A stretch of DNA of 64,000 nt from Frondihabitans sp. 762G35 (GTDB taxonomy: Bacteria > Actinomycetota > Actinomycetes > Actinomycetales > Microbacteriaceae), in the NCBI RefSeq assembly GCF_002074055.1, contig NZ_CP014619.1, positions 1,984,001 through 2,048,000 of the forward strand. Direction: 5' to 3'. How positions within the stretch are numbered: the stretch's first letter is position 1; every line of letters starts with the position of its first letter. The notes under the pieces were generated by a model, which saw nothing but the letters and a program-made list of their open reading frames with translations, was not told the DNA's origin and did no database searches. This document shows, one piece after another, positions 44,831-53,117 of this stretch. A program made the translations under genes and the position numbers.

Positions 44831-45274
44831 ATGAGCGACCCAGAATTCTCGCAGCCGGCCGATCCGATGGCCTCCTGGCCGATCGGGCGCCTCCTGTCGA
44901 CGGCCGCGCGGCTCGTGGAGCACGACTGGGTCGAGGCCCTCGAGAAGCTCGGGCTGACCCACGCCGGCCTGATCGCCCTGCACCTGCTCGATTCCGGCTC
45001 GCTGAGTCAGACGGAGCTCGCCCGCCAGGCGCGGGTCGAGGCGCAGACCATGTCGCGGACCCTCGAGCGCCTCGAGCGCCAGGGGCACGTCACCCGGGAG
45101 CGCTCCCCGCTCGACGCGAGGCGGCACGTCGTCGCTCGGACCGCGAGCGGCACCGAGGCCTGGCGGGAGGCGCAGACGCTCGAGGCCGATCTCTTCCCGG
45201 CGCTCGACGATCCCGACGGTCTCCGTCGGGCGCTGCTCGCGATCGTCCACGCCGCGTCCGCGCCGCGCTTCTAG
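44831..45274 (+). CDS. MarR-family transcriptional regulator
   Basis: 147 aa, winged-helix dimer. The N-terminal dimerisation helix (PIGRLLSTAARLVEHDWVEALEKLGLTHAGLIAL) leads to the DNA-binding part LSQTELARQARVEAQTMSRTLERLERQGHVTRERSPLDARRHVVARTASG. The DxRRxxV wing is intact. The C-terminal helix is short. No Cys is present, so it is not a thiol redox switch. It likely represses the divergent tspO-like gene and itself through the palindrome at 44793. Confidence 0.92.
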   Translation: MSDPEFSQPADPMASWPIGRLLSTAARLVEHDWVEALEKLGLTHAGLIALHLLDSGSLSQTELARQARVEAQTMSRTLERLERQGHVTRERSPLDARRHVVARTASGTEAWREAQTLEADLFPALDDPDGLRRALLAIVHAASAPRF

Positions 45275-45356
45275 GACGGCGCCTCCGGAGCCCGAGCACT
45301 CGACCGGCGGGGCCGTGTGATCACAAGTGCACCTTTCGGGCCCGCGGAGCCGCGCC

Positions 45357-45362
45357 TAGCGT
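45357..45362 (+). promoter_or_regulatory. -10 element of the 45369 gene, leaderless type
   Basis: TAGCGT lies 6 nt before the ATG at 45369. Confidence 0.45.
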
Positions 45363-45368
45363 GGTCCC

Positions 45369-45686
45369 ATGGAACGGATCGTCAGCGTGTTCGGGGGCCA
45401 CGGGGATCTCGTCGCCGTGATAGCGGCGGGAGCGGGACTCATCACGCTCGCCGCCATCGTCGTCATCGTCGTGCGGGCGGTCCGCCCCGCTGTCCGCGGC
45501 CCGGTGCGCACTCCGCACCGGCCGCCCCCCGGCCTGGCCGAGCAGATCGCGGACGGCCTCCGGGCCGAGCGCATCCGCCGGCTCGAGCGCCGGCTCGCCC
45601 TGCTCGACGGCGTCGCCGGCTGGCAGACCGCCACCCCGGGTCGCGGCCGACACGACGCAGGAGCCGACGGCCGCGACGCTGCGTGA
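45369..45686 (+). CDS. Small single-pass membrane protein, function unknown
   Basis: 105 aa. One membrane helix near the N-terminus (VAVIAAGAGLITLAAIVVIVV) is followed by a basic segment and a helical AEQIADGLRAERIRRLERRLALLDG stretch likely in the cytoplasm. The end is disordered. No recognised domain. The upstream -10 box and separate position between marR and the ABC operon suggest a monocistronic gene. Confidence 0.55.
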   Translation: MERIVSVFGGHGDLVAVIAAGAGLITLAAIVVIVVRAVRPAVRGPVRTPHRPPPGLAEQIADGLRAERIRRLERRLALLDGVAGWQTATPGRGRHDAGADGRDAA

Positions 45687-45713
45687 CCTCCGGCTCCTGC
45701 GCGGGTCGACACG

Positions 45714-46625
45714 TCAGCCCTTGAGGCCGCTCCCGGTCACGCCCTCGACGATCTGACGCTGGAACGCCAGGTACAGGATGATCAGCGGCAGAGCCGCGAG
45801 GATGGCACCCGCCTGGATGTCGGCGTAGCGCTGACCGAACGAGCCCTGGACAGTGGCGAGACCGACCGGGATCGTCATCAGGTTCGGGTTCGAGAGCACG
45901 AACAGCGGCAGGAGCAGGTTGTTCCACACCCCGACGAACGTCAGGATCGTCACCGCCGCGAGGACCGGCCTCGACAGCGGCATGACGACCGACCAGTACA
46001 CCTTCCACAGCCCCGCACCGTCGATCCGCGCGGCCTCCTCGAGCTCGCGCGGGATGCCGTCGAAGAACTGCTTGAAGATGAAGACGGCGATCACGGCCGG
46101 CACCTGCGGGAAGATGACCGACCAGTAGGTGTTCAGCAGGTTGAGGGCACCGAGCTCCTGGAAGATCGGGATGATCAGCACTTGGCCGGGGATCATCACG
46201 CCCAGGATGATCAGCAGGAAGACGACGTTCTGCCCGCGGAACTTGAGGCGCGAGAGCGCGAACGCGGCCATGGACGCGAACAGCACGGTCAGGGCGGCCG
46301 TCACGACGCTCGTCACGCCGCTGGCGAGGTACCAGTTCCAGATGTCGCCCGCCTGGAAGAGCGCGGCGTAGGAGTGCAGCGTCGGGTTCCAGGTGGACAG
46401 GATCGAGGTCGCGCCGAGGGCGGCGACGCCGTTGTCGGAGAGCGACGTCTTCAGCGCGAAGATGCTCGGGATCAGCCAGATGATCGCGAACACGACGAGT
46501 ACGACGGCGGAGACGATTCCGAAGGTGCGCCCGCTCACCGCGGTGCGCGGCGCGACCTGCCGGGGCGCCGCCGCGGAGAGGGGCGACTTCGACCGGGAGC
46601 GCGTGGGGGTGGTGGTCAGAGCCAT
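45714..46625 (-). CDS. Carbohydrate ABC transporter permease (MalG/LacG type)
   Basis: 303 aa. A disordered N-terminus of about 35 residues precedes six membrane helices. The EAA loop that docks the ATPase reads EAARIDGAGLWKVYWSVVMPLSRP. VIFPQVPAVIAVFIFKQFFDGIP lies just before it, a signature of CUT1-family sugar permeases. It is third in the run SBP-permease-permease. No ATPase gene is adjacent, so a shared MsiK-type ATPase elsewhere probably energises it, as is usual for actinobacterial CUT1 systems. Confidence 0.92.
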   Translation of the reverse strand: MALTTTPTRSRSKSPLSAAAPRQVAPRTAVSGRTFGIVSAVVLVVFAIIWLIPSIFALKTSLSDNGVAALGATSILSTWNPTLHSYAALFQAGDIWNWYLASGVTSVVTAALTVLFASMAAFALSRLKFRGQNVVFLLIILGVMIPGQVLIIPIFQELGALNLLNTYWSVIFPQVPAVIAVFIFKQFFDGIPRELEEAARIDGAGLWKVYWSVVMPLSRPVLAAVTILTFVGVWNNLLLPLFVLSNPNLMTIPVGLATVQGSFGQRYADIQAGAILAALPLIILYLAFQRQIVEGVTGSGLKG

Positions 46626-46626
46626 G

Positions 46627-47580
46627 TCAGGCCGCCTTCCGGGCGAGGGAGCGGTCGATGATCTGCCGCACGACGGCGATCCCGACGATCACGATGAACA
46701 GGAGCACCGAGGCGGCCGACGCCGCGCCGATGCGGTTGTCGGTGAAGCCGGTGTTGGTGACGAGCCCGAGCGCGACCTGCGTCGAGATGCCGGGACCGCC
46801 GGAGGTCATCAGGTAGACCTGGTCGAAGATCTTCAGGCTCGCGATGATCTGGAGCAGGATGACGAGGGTGGTCGTCCGGCCGAGGAGCGGCAGCGTGATG
46901 TAGCGGATCTGCTCCCAGGCCGACGCACCGTCGACGGCGGCGGCCTCGTAGAGCTCGCGCGGGATCTCCTGGAGACCGGCGAGGTAGAGGACGAAGTTGA
47001 ACCCGAGGGTCCACCAGACCGTGGCGACCGCGATGCCGATCATGGCGGTGTTGGGGCTCGCGAGGACCCCGGCGTCCGTGATGCCGAAGACGCCCTGGAT
47101 CGTCGCCCAGAGCCCCGAGGCCGGCGTGAAGATGAAGACCCAGATCAACGAGATCGTGGCGGACGGCAGGATGTACGGGAGGAAGAAGGCCAGGCGGAAG
47201 AACCACTGACCGCGCCGGATCCGGTTGGTGAGGATCGCGAAGACGAACGCCAGGATGACGAGTGGCGGCGTCGTGTACAGGGTGAACTGGAGCGTGTGCC
47301 ACATGGCGCTCCAGAAGTCGGCGCGGGTGAGCATCTCGCCGTAGTTCGCGAATCCTGCGAACGACCCGAGCCCCGGGCGCACCGTCGAGGTGTTGAAGAA
47401 GCTCGTCACGAGCATCCAGACGGTGGGCCCCAGGAGGAAGGCCAGGTAGAACAGGCCGAAGGGGGCCAGGAAGAGCCACGCGCCGCGGGAGTCGCCGCGG
47501 TTGAGTGGAGCCTGGCGCCTCTTCAGCGAGGATGACCCGGCGAGCCGCGCGGGGCGGGCCAGGGTGGGTGCGGCGGTCAC
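46627..47580 (-). CDS. Carbohydrate ABC transporter permease (MalF/UgpA type)
   Basis: 317 aa with six membrane helices after a cytoplasmic N-terminus of about 30 residues. The EAA loop is EAAAVDGASAWEQIRYITLPLLGRT. AWLFLAPFGLFYLAFLLGPTVWMLVTSFF is the first helix typical of the UgpA group. The stop lies one base from the start of the partner permease, so translation is coupled. The two permeases form the heterodimeric channel. Confidence 0.92.
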   Translation of the reverse strand: MTAAPTLARPARLAGSSSLKRRQAPLNRGDSRGAWLFLAPFGLFYLAFLLGPTVWMLVTSFFNTSTVRPGLGSFAGFANYGEMLTRADFWSAMWHTLQFTLYTTPPLVILAFVFAILTNRIRRGQWFFRLAFFLPYILPSATISLIWVFIFTPASGLWATIQGVFGITDAGVLASPNTAMIGIAVATVWWTLGFNFVLYLAGLQEIPRELYEAAAVDGASAWEQIRYITLPLLGRTTTLVILLQIIASLKIFDQVYLMTSGGPGISTQVALGLVTNTGFTDNRIGAASAASVLLFIVIVGIAVVRQIIDRSLARKAA

Positions 47581-47611
47581 GTCGTTGTACCTCCAGGAAG
47601 ATGGGTGAGGG

Positions 47612-48958
47612 TCAGAGCGGGCTGGGAGTGTTCAGGTAGACCTTGAGCTGGTCCTTGATCGCGGACAGCGCGCCCTGCGGTGTCACGGCGAGCTGCTGGA
47701 CGAGACCGAGCTGGGCGCCGACGGTGTTCTCGAACGTCGAGCCCGATCCGCCGTACCAGGCCGGATCGTCGTACACGGCGTAGTCGGCGGCCGACGCGTA
47801 GTCCGCCTGCGGCTCGAGGGCCTTGTAGGCGCTGCTCTGGAACGTCGGGACGTAGGCGGGGACATGGCCGCCCATCGCCCAGGTCTGGCTCTGGTCGAGC
47901 ATCGACTTGATGAAGCCCATGGCCTGCTTGCGCTGCTCCGGCGTGCGGTCCTTCTTGGGCAGGACGAACGTGTGCGAGTCGGCCTGCACGGCCGGCCGGT
48001 CGAACAGCATCGGCAGCGGCACCATCCCGAACTTCAGGCCCTTCACCGACTGCGCCGTCGTGATCTCCCACTCGCCCTGGAGGTAGAAACCGGACTTGCC
48101 CGTGAACATCTGCGTCCCGGCCCCGGCGTAGTCGAGACCGCGGTTGAGCCAGCCCTTCTTCACCCAGGTCTGGATGCGCTCGGTCACCTTCGCGAAGGCG
48201 TCCTCGTCGACGGTGAGGGCGCTGCCGTTGTTCGAGATGAACGGCTTCACGCCGTTGGTCTGGTTGTAGAGGGTCCAGAAGACCCGCCACGGGGTCGCCG
48301 TCTCGCTGACGTTGCCGACCGTGATGGCCGTGCCGCCGGTGACCTTGCTGACGGCGGCCAGGGCGGACTCGAAGGTGTCGAGGCCGTCGAGCTTCTTGAG
48401 CTTCCCGTCCGAGTCGAGGAGCCCCGCCTTCTTGCACACGTCGGAGTTGAAGAACATCGTGAGCGGGTGCGTGTCGAGCGGGATGGCGATGTTGCTGCCG
48501 CGCGTCTTCTGCGCCTCCCACGACTTCGAGTTGAAGTCGGCCGACGAGAGGCCCACGGAGGCCAGGTCGGCGTCGGTGATCGGCTCGAGGATCCCGCCGT
48601 CGAACAGCGGCTTCGCGCGGGTGAGGTGGGCCACGGCGACGTCCGGCGGCTTGTTACCGACGGTCGCGATCGTCACCTTCGAGTAGTAGGGGTTGCCCCA
48701 GGCGAACACGGTCGCCTGGAGCGAGGACGGACCGCCGTGGGTCTTGGTGTAGCCGGCCTCCATCGTCTGCATGCGACCGCCGTCGCCGCCGCCGAAGAGA
48801 TTCCAGAAGATGAGCTGCTGCGGGTTGAGAGCGCTGCCCACGAGACCCGCCCCGAGGGGGCTGTTCGCGCACCCGGCGAGCGCGAGGGTTCCGGCGGCTG
48901 CGAGCCCCGCCCCCAGGATGCTCCGCCGGGTGAATGTGGCGGGATTGTTCGGTGCCAT
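47612..48958 (-). CDS. Sugar-binding lipoprotein of ABC importer (CUT1)
   Basis: 448 aa from the ATG at 48958, which has GAGGAGG 6 nt upstream. The export signal carries both a twin-Arg segment (TRRSILGAGLAAAG) and a lipobox LALAGC with the acylated Cys near residue 30. The mature part is a group-1 extracellular solute-binding protein: LIFWNLFGGGDGGRMQTM, VAVAHLTRAKPLFDGGILEPI, MFFNSDVCKKAGL, GKSGFYLQGEWEI and HTFVLPKKDRTPEQ. It captures an unknown oligosaccharide for the two permeases encoded next. A palindrome overlapping the predicted start of transcription suggests repression. Confidence 0.92.
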   Translation of the reverse strand: MAPNNPATFTRRSILGAGLAAAGTLALAGCANSPLGAGLVGSALNPQQLIFWNLFGGGDGGRMQTMEAGYTKTHGGPSSLQATVFAWGNPYYSKVTIATVGNKPPDVAVAHLTRAKPLFDGGILEPITDADLASVGLSSADFNSKSWEAQKTRGSNIAIPLDTHPLTMFFNSDVCKKAGLLDSDGKLKKLDGLDTFESALAAVSKVTGGTAITVGNVSETATPWRVFWTLYNQTNGVKPFISNNGSALTVDEDAFAKVTERIQTWVKKGWLNRGLDYAGAGTQMFTGKSGFYLQGEWEITTAQSVKGLKFGMVPLPMLFDRPAVQADSHTFVLPKKDRTPEQRKQAMGFIKSMLDQSQTWAMGGHVPAYVPTFQSSAYKALEPQADYASAADYAVYDDPAWYGGSGSTFENTVGAQLGLVQQLAVTPQGALSAIKDQLKVYLNTPSPL

Positions 48959-48983
48959 GATCGACCTCCTCGTCGTTCGTGCA

Positions 48984-48997
48984 TTCCAACGTTGTAA
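48984..48997. promoter_or_regulatory. LacI-type operator candidate upstream of the sugar importer
   Basis: TTCCAACGTTGTAA is symmetric except at one pair (TT-x-CAACGTTG-x-AA) and has the AACGTT centre seen in many LacI/GalR operators. It follows the -10 box directly and would cover the transcription start. Confidence 0.55.
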
Positions 48998-49002
48998 CCC
49001 TA
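48997..49002 (-). promoter_or_regulatory. -10 box of the sugar importer operon
   Basis: TAGGGT on the minus strand places the start of transcription near 48990, giving a leader of about 30 nt with the GAGGAGG ribosome-binding site. Confidence 0.45.
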
Positions 49003-49067
49003 CGATGCCTCCCTGTGGGCGCACAAGCCTTTTCGCCGGGGCCCGGGGTCCCGCCCGTCGCGAGGCG

Positions 49068-49541
49068 TCAGCGGCCGTCGGCCGCGGCCTCGAGCGCTGC
49101 GATGTCGATCTTGATCATGTCCTGCATGGCCGCCATGGTCCGGCCCGCGCGACTCTGATCGGGATCCGCGAGCAGTTCGCCCAGGCGGACGGGTGTCACC
49201 TGCCAGGCGATCCCCCATCGGTCGGCGCACCAGCCGCAGGCGATCTCACGGCCGCCGTCGGCGGTGAGGACCTCCCAGAGCCGGTCGATCTCCTCCTGCG
49301 TCTCGCAGTCGACCTGGAACGAGACGGCGTCGGTGTGCGGGTGGCCCGGGCCGCCGTTCATGGCCCGCCAGGGCTCGCCGAACAGGGTGAACGACACCAC
49401 GAGGACCTTCCCCGCGTCCGGGGTCCCGTCGGGCCAGCGCTGGATGTCGTCGACGTGGGAGTCGGGGAAGAGGCCGGCGTAGGTCCGAGCGGCGTCCTCC
49501 GCCTGGTCGTCGAACCAGAGGAACGGGACGATGCGTTTCAT
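49068..49541 (-). CDS. VOC-superfamily PhnB-like protein
   Basis: 157 aa. MKRIVPFLWFDDQAEDAARTYAGLFPDS opens the glyoxalase-like fold, and FTLFGEPWRAMNGGPGHPHTDAVSFQVDCETQEEIDRLW is the hallmark of the PhnB/'3-demethylubiquinone-9 3-methyltransferase' group. CGWCADRWGIAWQVTP closes it. Despite that old family name there is no methyltransferase motif; the function is unknown. AAAGGAG precedes the ATG by 6 nt. Confidence 0.9.
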   Translation of the reverse strand: MKRIVPFLWFDDQAEDAARTYAGLFPDSHVDDIQRWPDGTPDAGKVLVVSFTLFGEPWRAMNGGPGHPHTDAVSFQVDCETQEEIDRLWEVLTADGGREIACGWCADRWGIAWQVTPVRLGELLADPDQSRAGRTMAAMQDMIKIDIAALEAAADGR

Positions 49542-49615
49542 GGGAAGCTCCTTTGCTCCGTCGGACGCCCTGCCGGTCGTCCGGGCCCCACGCTACGGCG
49601 TGGCTCGCCCCGTGC

Positions 49616-50050
49616 CTACCCCCGGGCGGCGACGCGGACGAAGCGGAGCTCGCTCGAACCGGGTGCGTCGAGGACGAGGTCGGCGCCGTCGCGTCTCGCC
49701 GTCGTCGCGGCGGCGAGGAGAGTCGTGAAGCGAGCCCTGAGCGGATTGTCGCCCGAGACGCACCCCATGGCCGTCGCGGCCAGGTCCGACGCCTTCCACG
49801 GGTCGGTGGAGAGCACCCTGCCGTCGTAGGAGTTGCACGAGTCGTCGCTCGCGATCTCGTCGCCCGTCAATCGGAGCGTGATGGCCTTCCCCGTCGAGGT
49901 GGCCGAGCCCCGGGCGTCGGTCAGCGAGGCGAGCCGCCACGATGCCTGGACCCCGTCCGGCACGGCGGAGCATCCCGACAGGGTCGCCAGGAGCAGGGCT
50001 CCGCCCGCGAGCGCGGCCCACCGCGCTCTCGTCGTCCATCCGCTCGTCAT
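49616..50050 (-). CDS. META-domain lipoprotein (HslJ-like)
   Basis: 144 aa from the ATG at 50050. The lipoprotein signal is ALAGGALLLATLSGC. The mature domain has the META/HslJ pattern: an early WRLASL strand, ITLRLTGDEIASDDSCNSYDGRV, the MGC block and ARFTTLLAAATTARRDGADLVL. Homologs act in envelope stress or motility, but the molecular role is unknown. TAGGCT lies 7 nt before the start. The region from here to the ABC transporter is divergent. Confidence 0.82.
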   Translation of the reverse strand: MTSGWTTRARWAALAGGALLLATLSGCSAVPDGVQASWRLASLTDARGSATSTGKAITLRLTGDEIASDDSCNSYDGRVLSTDPWKASDLAATAMGCVSGDNPLRARFTTLLAAATTARRDGADLVLDAPGSSELRFVRVAARG

Positions 50051-50057
50051 GCGCGCG

Positions 50058-50063
50058 AGCCTA
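50058..50063 (-). promoter_or_regulatory. -10 element of the META-domain gene, leaderless type
   Basis: TAGGCT lies 7 nt before the ATG at 50050 on the minus strand. Confidence 0.45.
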
Positions 50064-50178
50064 GCGAGATCGACCGGCGGGTGCGTCGACGCGGGGTCCG
50101 GCATCGACCGGTCGGTGGATGCCGGAGTCCCCCGGCGGATCACTGGTGCCGGAGCCGCGCCACGCCCAGACTTGCCCC

Positions 50179-51099
50179 ATGACCGAGCCAGAGAACGTCG
50201 TCTCCGTGAGAGACCTCCGCAAGTCGTACGGCGACACCGCCGTCGTCGACGGCCTGACCTTCGACATCCGCGCCGGCGAGACGTTCGCCCTCCTCGGCCC
50301 GAACGGCGCCGGCAAGAGCACGGCCATCGAGATCCTCGAGGGGTACCGCAGCCGGAGCGGCGGCGAGGTCTCGGTGCTCGGGACCGACCCGCAGCACGGC
50401 GGCGTCGACTGGCGGGCGCGGCTCGGCATCGTCCTCCAGGAGACGGGCGAGACCGGCAACGTCACCGTCCGCGAGCAGCTCGACCAGTTCTCCCGCTACT
50501 ACGCCCGGCCCCGCGACGTCGACGAGGTGATGTCCGCCGTCGGCCTCGAGGGCAAGGGCAGGATGCTCATCCGCAAGCTCTCCGGCGGTCAACGCCGCCG
50601 GGTCGACGTCGCACTCGGCATCGTCGGCCGACCCGAGCTCCTCTTCCTGGACGAGCCCACCACGGGCTTCGACCCGGAGGCGCGGCGGAACTTCTGGGAC
50701 CTCATCCTGCGGCTCAAGGCCGAGGGGACCACGATCCTGCTGACCACCCACTACCTCGACGAGGCCGCGCACCTGAGCGACCGGGTCGGGGTTCTCCTGC
50801 GAGGTCGTCTCATCGACAGCGGCACCCTCGACGAGATCGGCGACGCGGAGGCGCGCGTCCCGGTGGTGCGCTGGACCGACGCCGACGGACGGCACGACGT
50901 CCGCAGCGAGACACCCGGGGCCGTCGTCGCCGCGCTGATGGAGTCCGGCCGCGAACCCGAGAACCTCGAGATCGTCCGCCCGAGCCTCGAGGACGTCTAC
51001 CTCGCCCTGGTCACCGATCGGGACGCCGCGGACGCCGCGGAAGCCGCTCACGACCCGGGCGCCGACCCGGCCCGCCTCGCGACGGAGGCGACCCGATGA
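50179..51099 (+). CDS. ABC-2 exporter ATP-binding protein
   Basis: 306 aa from the ATG at 50179. Walker A is GPNGAGKS near residue 40, the Q-loop is VLQETGETG, the signature is LSGGQRRRVDVALG, Walker B LLFLDEPTTGFDPEARR and the H-switch TTHYLDEA. A C-terminal regulatory domain of about 90 residues follows, as in DrrA/NodI-type exporters. CAGACT stands 6 nt before the start. The stop overlaps the permease ATG (ATGA). With the downstream sensor and regulator it forms a self-contained export-and-response module. Confidence 0.93.
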   Translation: MTEPENVVSVRDLRKSYGDTAVVDGLTFDIRAGETFALLGPNGAGKSTAIEILEGYRSRSGGEVSVLGTDPQHGGVDWRARLGIVLQETGETGNVTVREQLDQFSRYYARPRDVDEVMSAVGLEGKGRMLIRKLSGGQRRRVDVALGIVGRPELLFLDEPTTGFDPEARRNFWDLILRLKAEGTTILLTTHYLDEAAHLSDRVGVLLRGRLIDSGTLDEIGDAEARVPVVRWTDADGRHDVRSETPGAVVAALMESGREPENLEIVRPSLEDVYLALVTDRDAADAAEAAHDPGADPARLATEATR

Positions 51100-51956
51100 G
51101 CGCCCCCACCGCGACGGATCCGCGGGCGACCGTGCCGCGGTCGTCGGTGCGTCGGTCGGTCCGACTCGGTGCCGGCCGGATCCGCTACGAACTCCGCGCC
51201 TACTTCCGCCAGGGCGACTCCGTGTTCTTCACGTTCCTCTTCCCGCTCGTCTTCCTCACCATCTTCTCCGTCGCGTTCAGCACGACCGACTTCGGTCGCG
51301 ACAGCGCGGGGACCAGCGTCACGGCGGCGCACTACTACCTCCCGGGGATGATGGCGGCGGGGCTCCTGCTGACCGGGATGCAGAACATGGCGGTCGAGAT
51401 CGCCGGCGAACGCAGCGACGGCACCCTGAAGCGGCTGGGCGGCTCCCCGCTCCCCGTCTTCAGCTACTTCCTCGGCAAGATGGGCGCGGTCGTCGTCTCG
51501 GGCCTCCTCCAGGCGGTCCTGCTGCTCGTGGTCGCGCGCGTCGTCTTCCAGGTGCCGCTCCCGACCGACCCGGCGAAGTGGGCGACGTTCGCCTGGATCT
51601 TCCTCCTCGGCGTCGCCACGTTCGCCGTCCTCGGCATCGCCCTCAGCGCTCTGCCCCGGAGCGGGAAGAGCGCGACCGCCGTCGTCATCCCGATCACCCT
51701 GATCCTGCAGTTCATCTCGGGTGTCTACCTGCCGTTCTCGCAGCTCCCGACCTGGCTGCAGAACGTCGCCGGGATCTTCCCGGTGAAGTGGTTGGCGCAG
51801 GGCATGCGCTCGGTGTTCCTGCCGGACTCGTTCCGCCAGGCCGAGCAGACCCACGGCTGGGATCTCGGCGGCGTGCTGCTCGCGACGATGATCTGGCTCG
51901 TCGTCGGACTCGTGCTCTGCCGGGTGACGTTCCGCTGGATCCACCGGGACAATTGA
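51096..51956 (+). CDS. ABC-2 exporter permease
   Basis: 286 aa with six membrane helices. RIRYELRAYFRQGDSVFFTFLFPLVFLTIFSVAF is the first helix. MAAGLLLTGMQNMAVEIAGERSDGTLKRLGGSPLPVFSYFLGKM is the conserved cytoplasmic coupling region, and ISGVYLPFSQLPTWLQNVAGIFPVKWLAQGMR the last loop of ABC-2 permeases (DrrB/YadH-like). The ATG overlaps the ATPase stop by 4 bp. The sensor kinase starts 3 bp after the stop. Confidence 0.92.
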   Translation: MSAPTATDPRATVPRSSVRRSVRLGAGRIRYELRAYFRQGDSVFFTFLFPLVFLTIFSVAFSTTDFGRDSAGTSVTAAHYYLPGMMAAGLLLTGMQNMAVEIAGERSDGTLKRLGGSPLPVFSYFLGKMGAVVVSGLLQAVLLLVVARVVFQVPLPTDPAKWATFAWIFLLGVATFAVLGIALSALPRSGKSATAVVIPITLILQFISGVYLPFSQLPTWLQNVAGIFPVKWLAQGMRSVFLPDSFRQAEQTHGWDLGGVLLATMIWLVVGLVLCRVTFRWIHRDN

Positions 51957-51959
51957 GCC

Positions 51960-53117
51960 ATGAGGACCCTGGGGTGGTGGCACGTCGCAGTGGTGGGCGC
52001 GGTGGTGGTGCTCGGCCTGCTCCTCGTGGCTCAGGGCGAATCGACGGAGGCACTCCTCGGCGGCCTCGCATCGATGGCGGTGCTCCTCGTCTCCTGGCTC
52101 CTCCTCGGCCCGCGCGCCGAGGCGAGTCCCGCAGCGGCCACCGCCCTCCTCGTCTCGGTCTCCGTCTCGATCGGTGTCGCGACGGGTTTCTCGCCGTCGC
52201 TGGCCGTCCTCCAGTGCGTCGGCTACCCGCTCGTCTGGTTCTTCGCCGGCGGCACGAGGAAGGGCCTCCTCGGGAACGTCCTGCTCGTGACCGCCGTCTG
52301 GTTCGGCTTCCTCGCCTCCACCGGCACCGACACGCGGAGCGTGCTCGAGTCGACGATCACCTGCGGTCTCTCCGCGGCGCTCAGCCTCGGTCTCGGCCTC
52401 TGGTTCACGAGGGTCTACCGGCGGGTCGACGAGCGCCAGCAGCTCATCGACCGGCTGGAGGCGACGCAGGCGCAGGTCGAGGCCCTCAGCCGGGAGGCGG
52501 GAGCCGTCGGCGAGCGGGAGCGCCTCGTCCGCGAGATCCACGACACCATCGCTCAGGACCTCACCGGGCTCGTGCTGACGGCGCAGCTCGGCCGCCAGGA
52601 GCTGGCCGACGGCGACGTGATCGCGGCCTCCGAGCGTCTCGCGATCCTGGAGGACACCGCCCGCCAGGCCCTCCTGCAGACACGCTCCCTCGTCGTCTCC
52701 GGAGCCGCCCTCGGCATCGAGGGGCAGTCGCTCGCGGAGTCGCTCCGCCGTCTCGGCGAGAGGTTCCGCCGCGAGACGGGACTTCTCGTCAGCGTCTCGG
52801 CCGACGACGTCGGGAGCCTCGACCGCGACGGTCAGGTCGTCCTGATGCGCTGTGCGCAGGAGGCCCTGGCGAACGTCCGCAAGCACGCCGGTGCCGGAGC
52901 GGCCACCGTCTCGCTCACCACCCGCGGCGGGGAGGCCGTCCTCGTCGTCGAGGACGACGGCTCCGGCTTCGACGCCCGCGCTCGGACGTCGGGCTTCGGC
53001 CTCACCGGGATGGCCGAGCGGCTCGCCCTCGTCGACGGTCGGCTGACGCTGACGACGAACCCCGGCGGCGGGACCGTGCTCGAGGCCCGCCTCCCCGTCC
53101 TGCAGCGGTCGACGTGA
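51960..53117 (+). CDS. NarL-type sensor histidine kinase
   Basis: 385 aa. The N-terminal half has about five membrane helices and no sizeable external loop, the architecture of intramembrane-sensing kinases such as DesK/LiaS. A coiled-coil linker (RRVDERQQLIDRLEATQAQVEALSREAGAV) leads to HisKA_3 with the phosphorylated His194 in REIHDTIAQDLTG. The ATPase domain includes the N-box RCAQEALANVRKHA, DDGSGFD and GFGLTGMAERLA. It overlaps the regulator gene by 4 bp (GTGA). It probably senses the exporter's substrate or membrane stress. Confidence 0.93.
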   Translation: MRTLGWWHVAVVGAVVVLGLLLVAQGESTEALLGGLASMAVLLVSWLLLGPRAEASPAAATALLVSVSVSIGVATGFSPSLAVLQCVGYPLVWFFAGGTRKGLLGNVLLVTAVWFGFLASTGTDTRSVLESTITCGLSAALSLGLGLWFTRVYRRVDERQQLIDRLEATQAQVEALSREAGAVGERERLVREIHDTIAQDLTGLVLTAQLGRQELADGDVIAASERLAILEDTARQALLQTRSLVVSGAALGIEGQSLAESLRRLGERFRRETGLLVSVSADDVGSLDRDGQVVLMRCAQEALANVRKHAGAGAATVSLTTRGGEAVLVVEDDGSGFDARARTSGFGLTGMAERLALVDGRLTLTTNPGGGTVLEARLPVLQRST

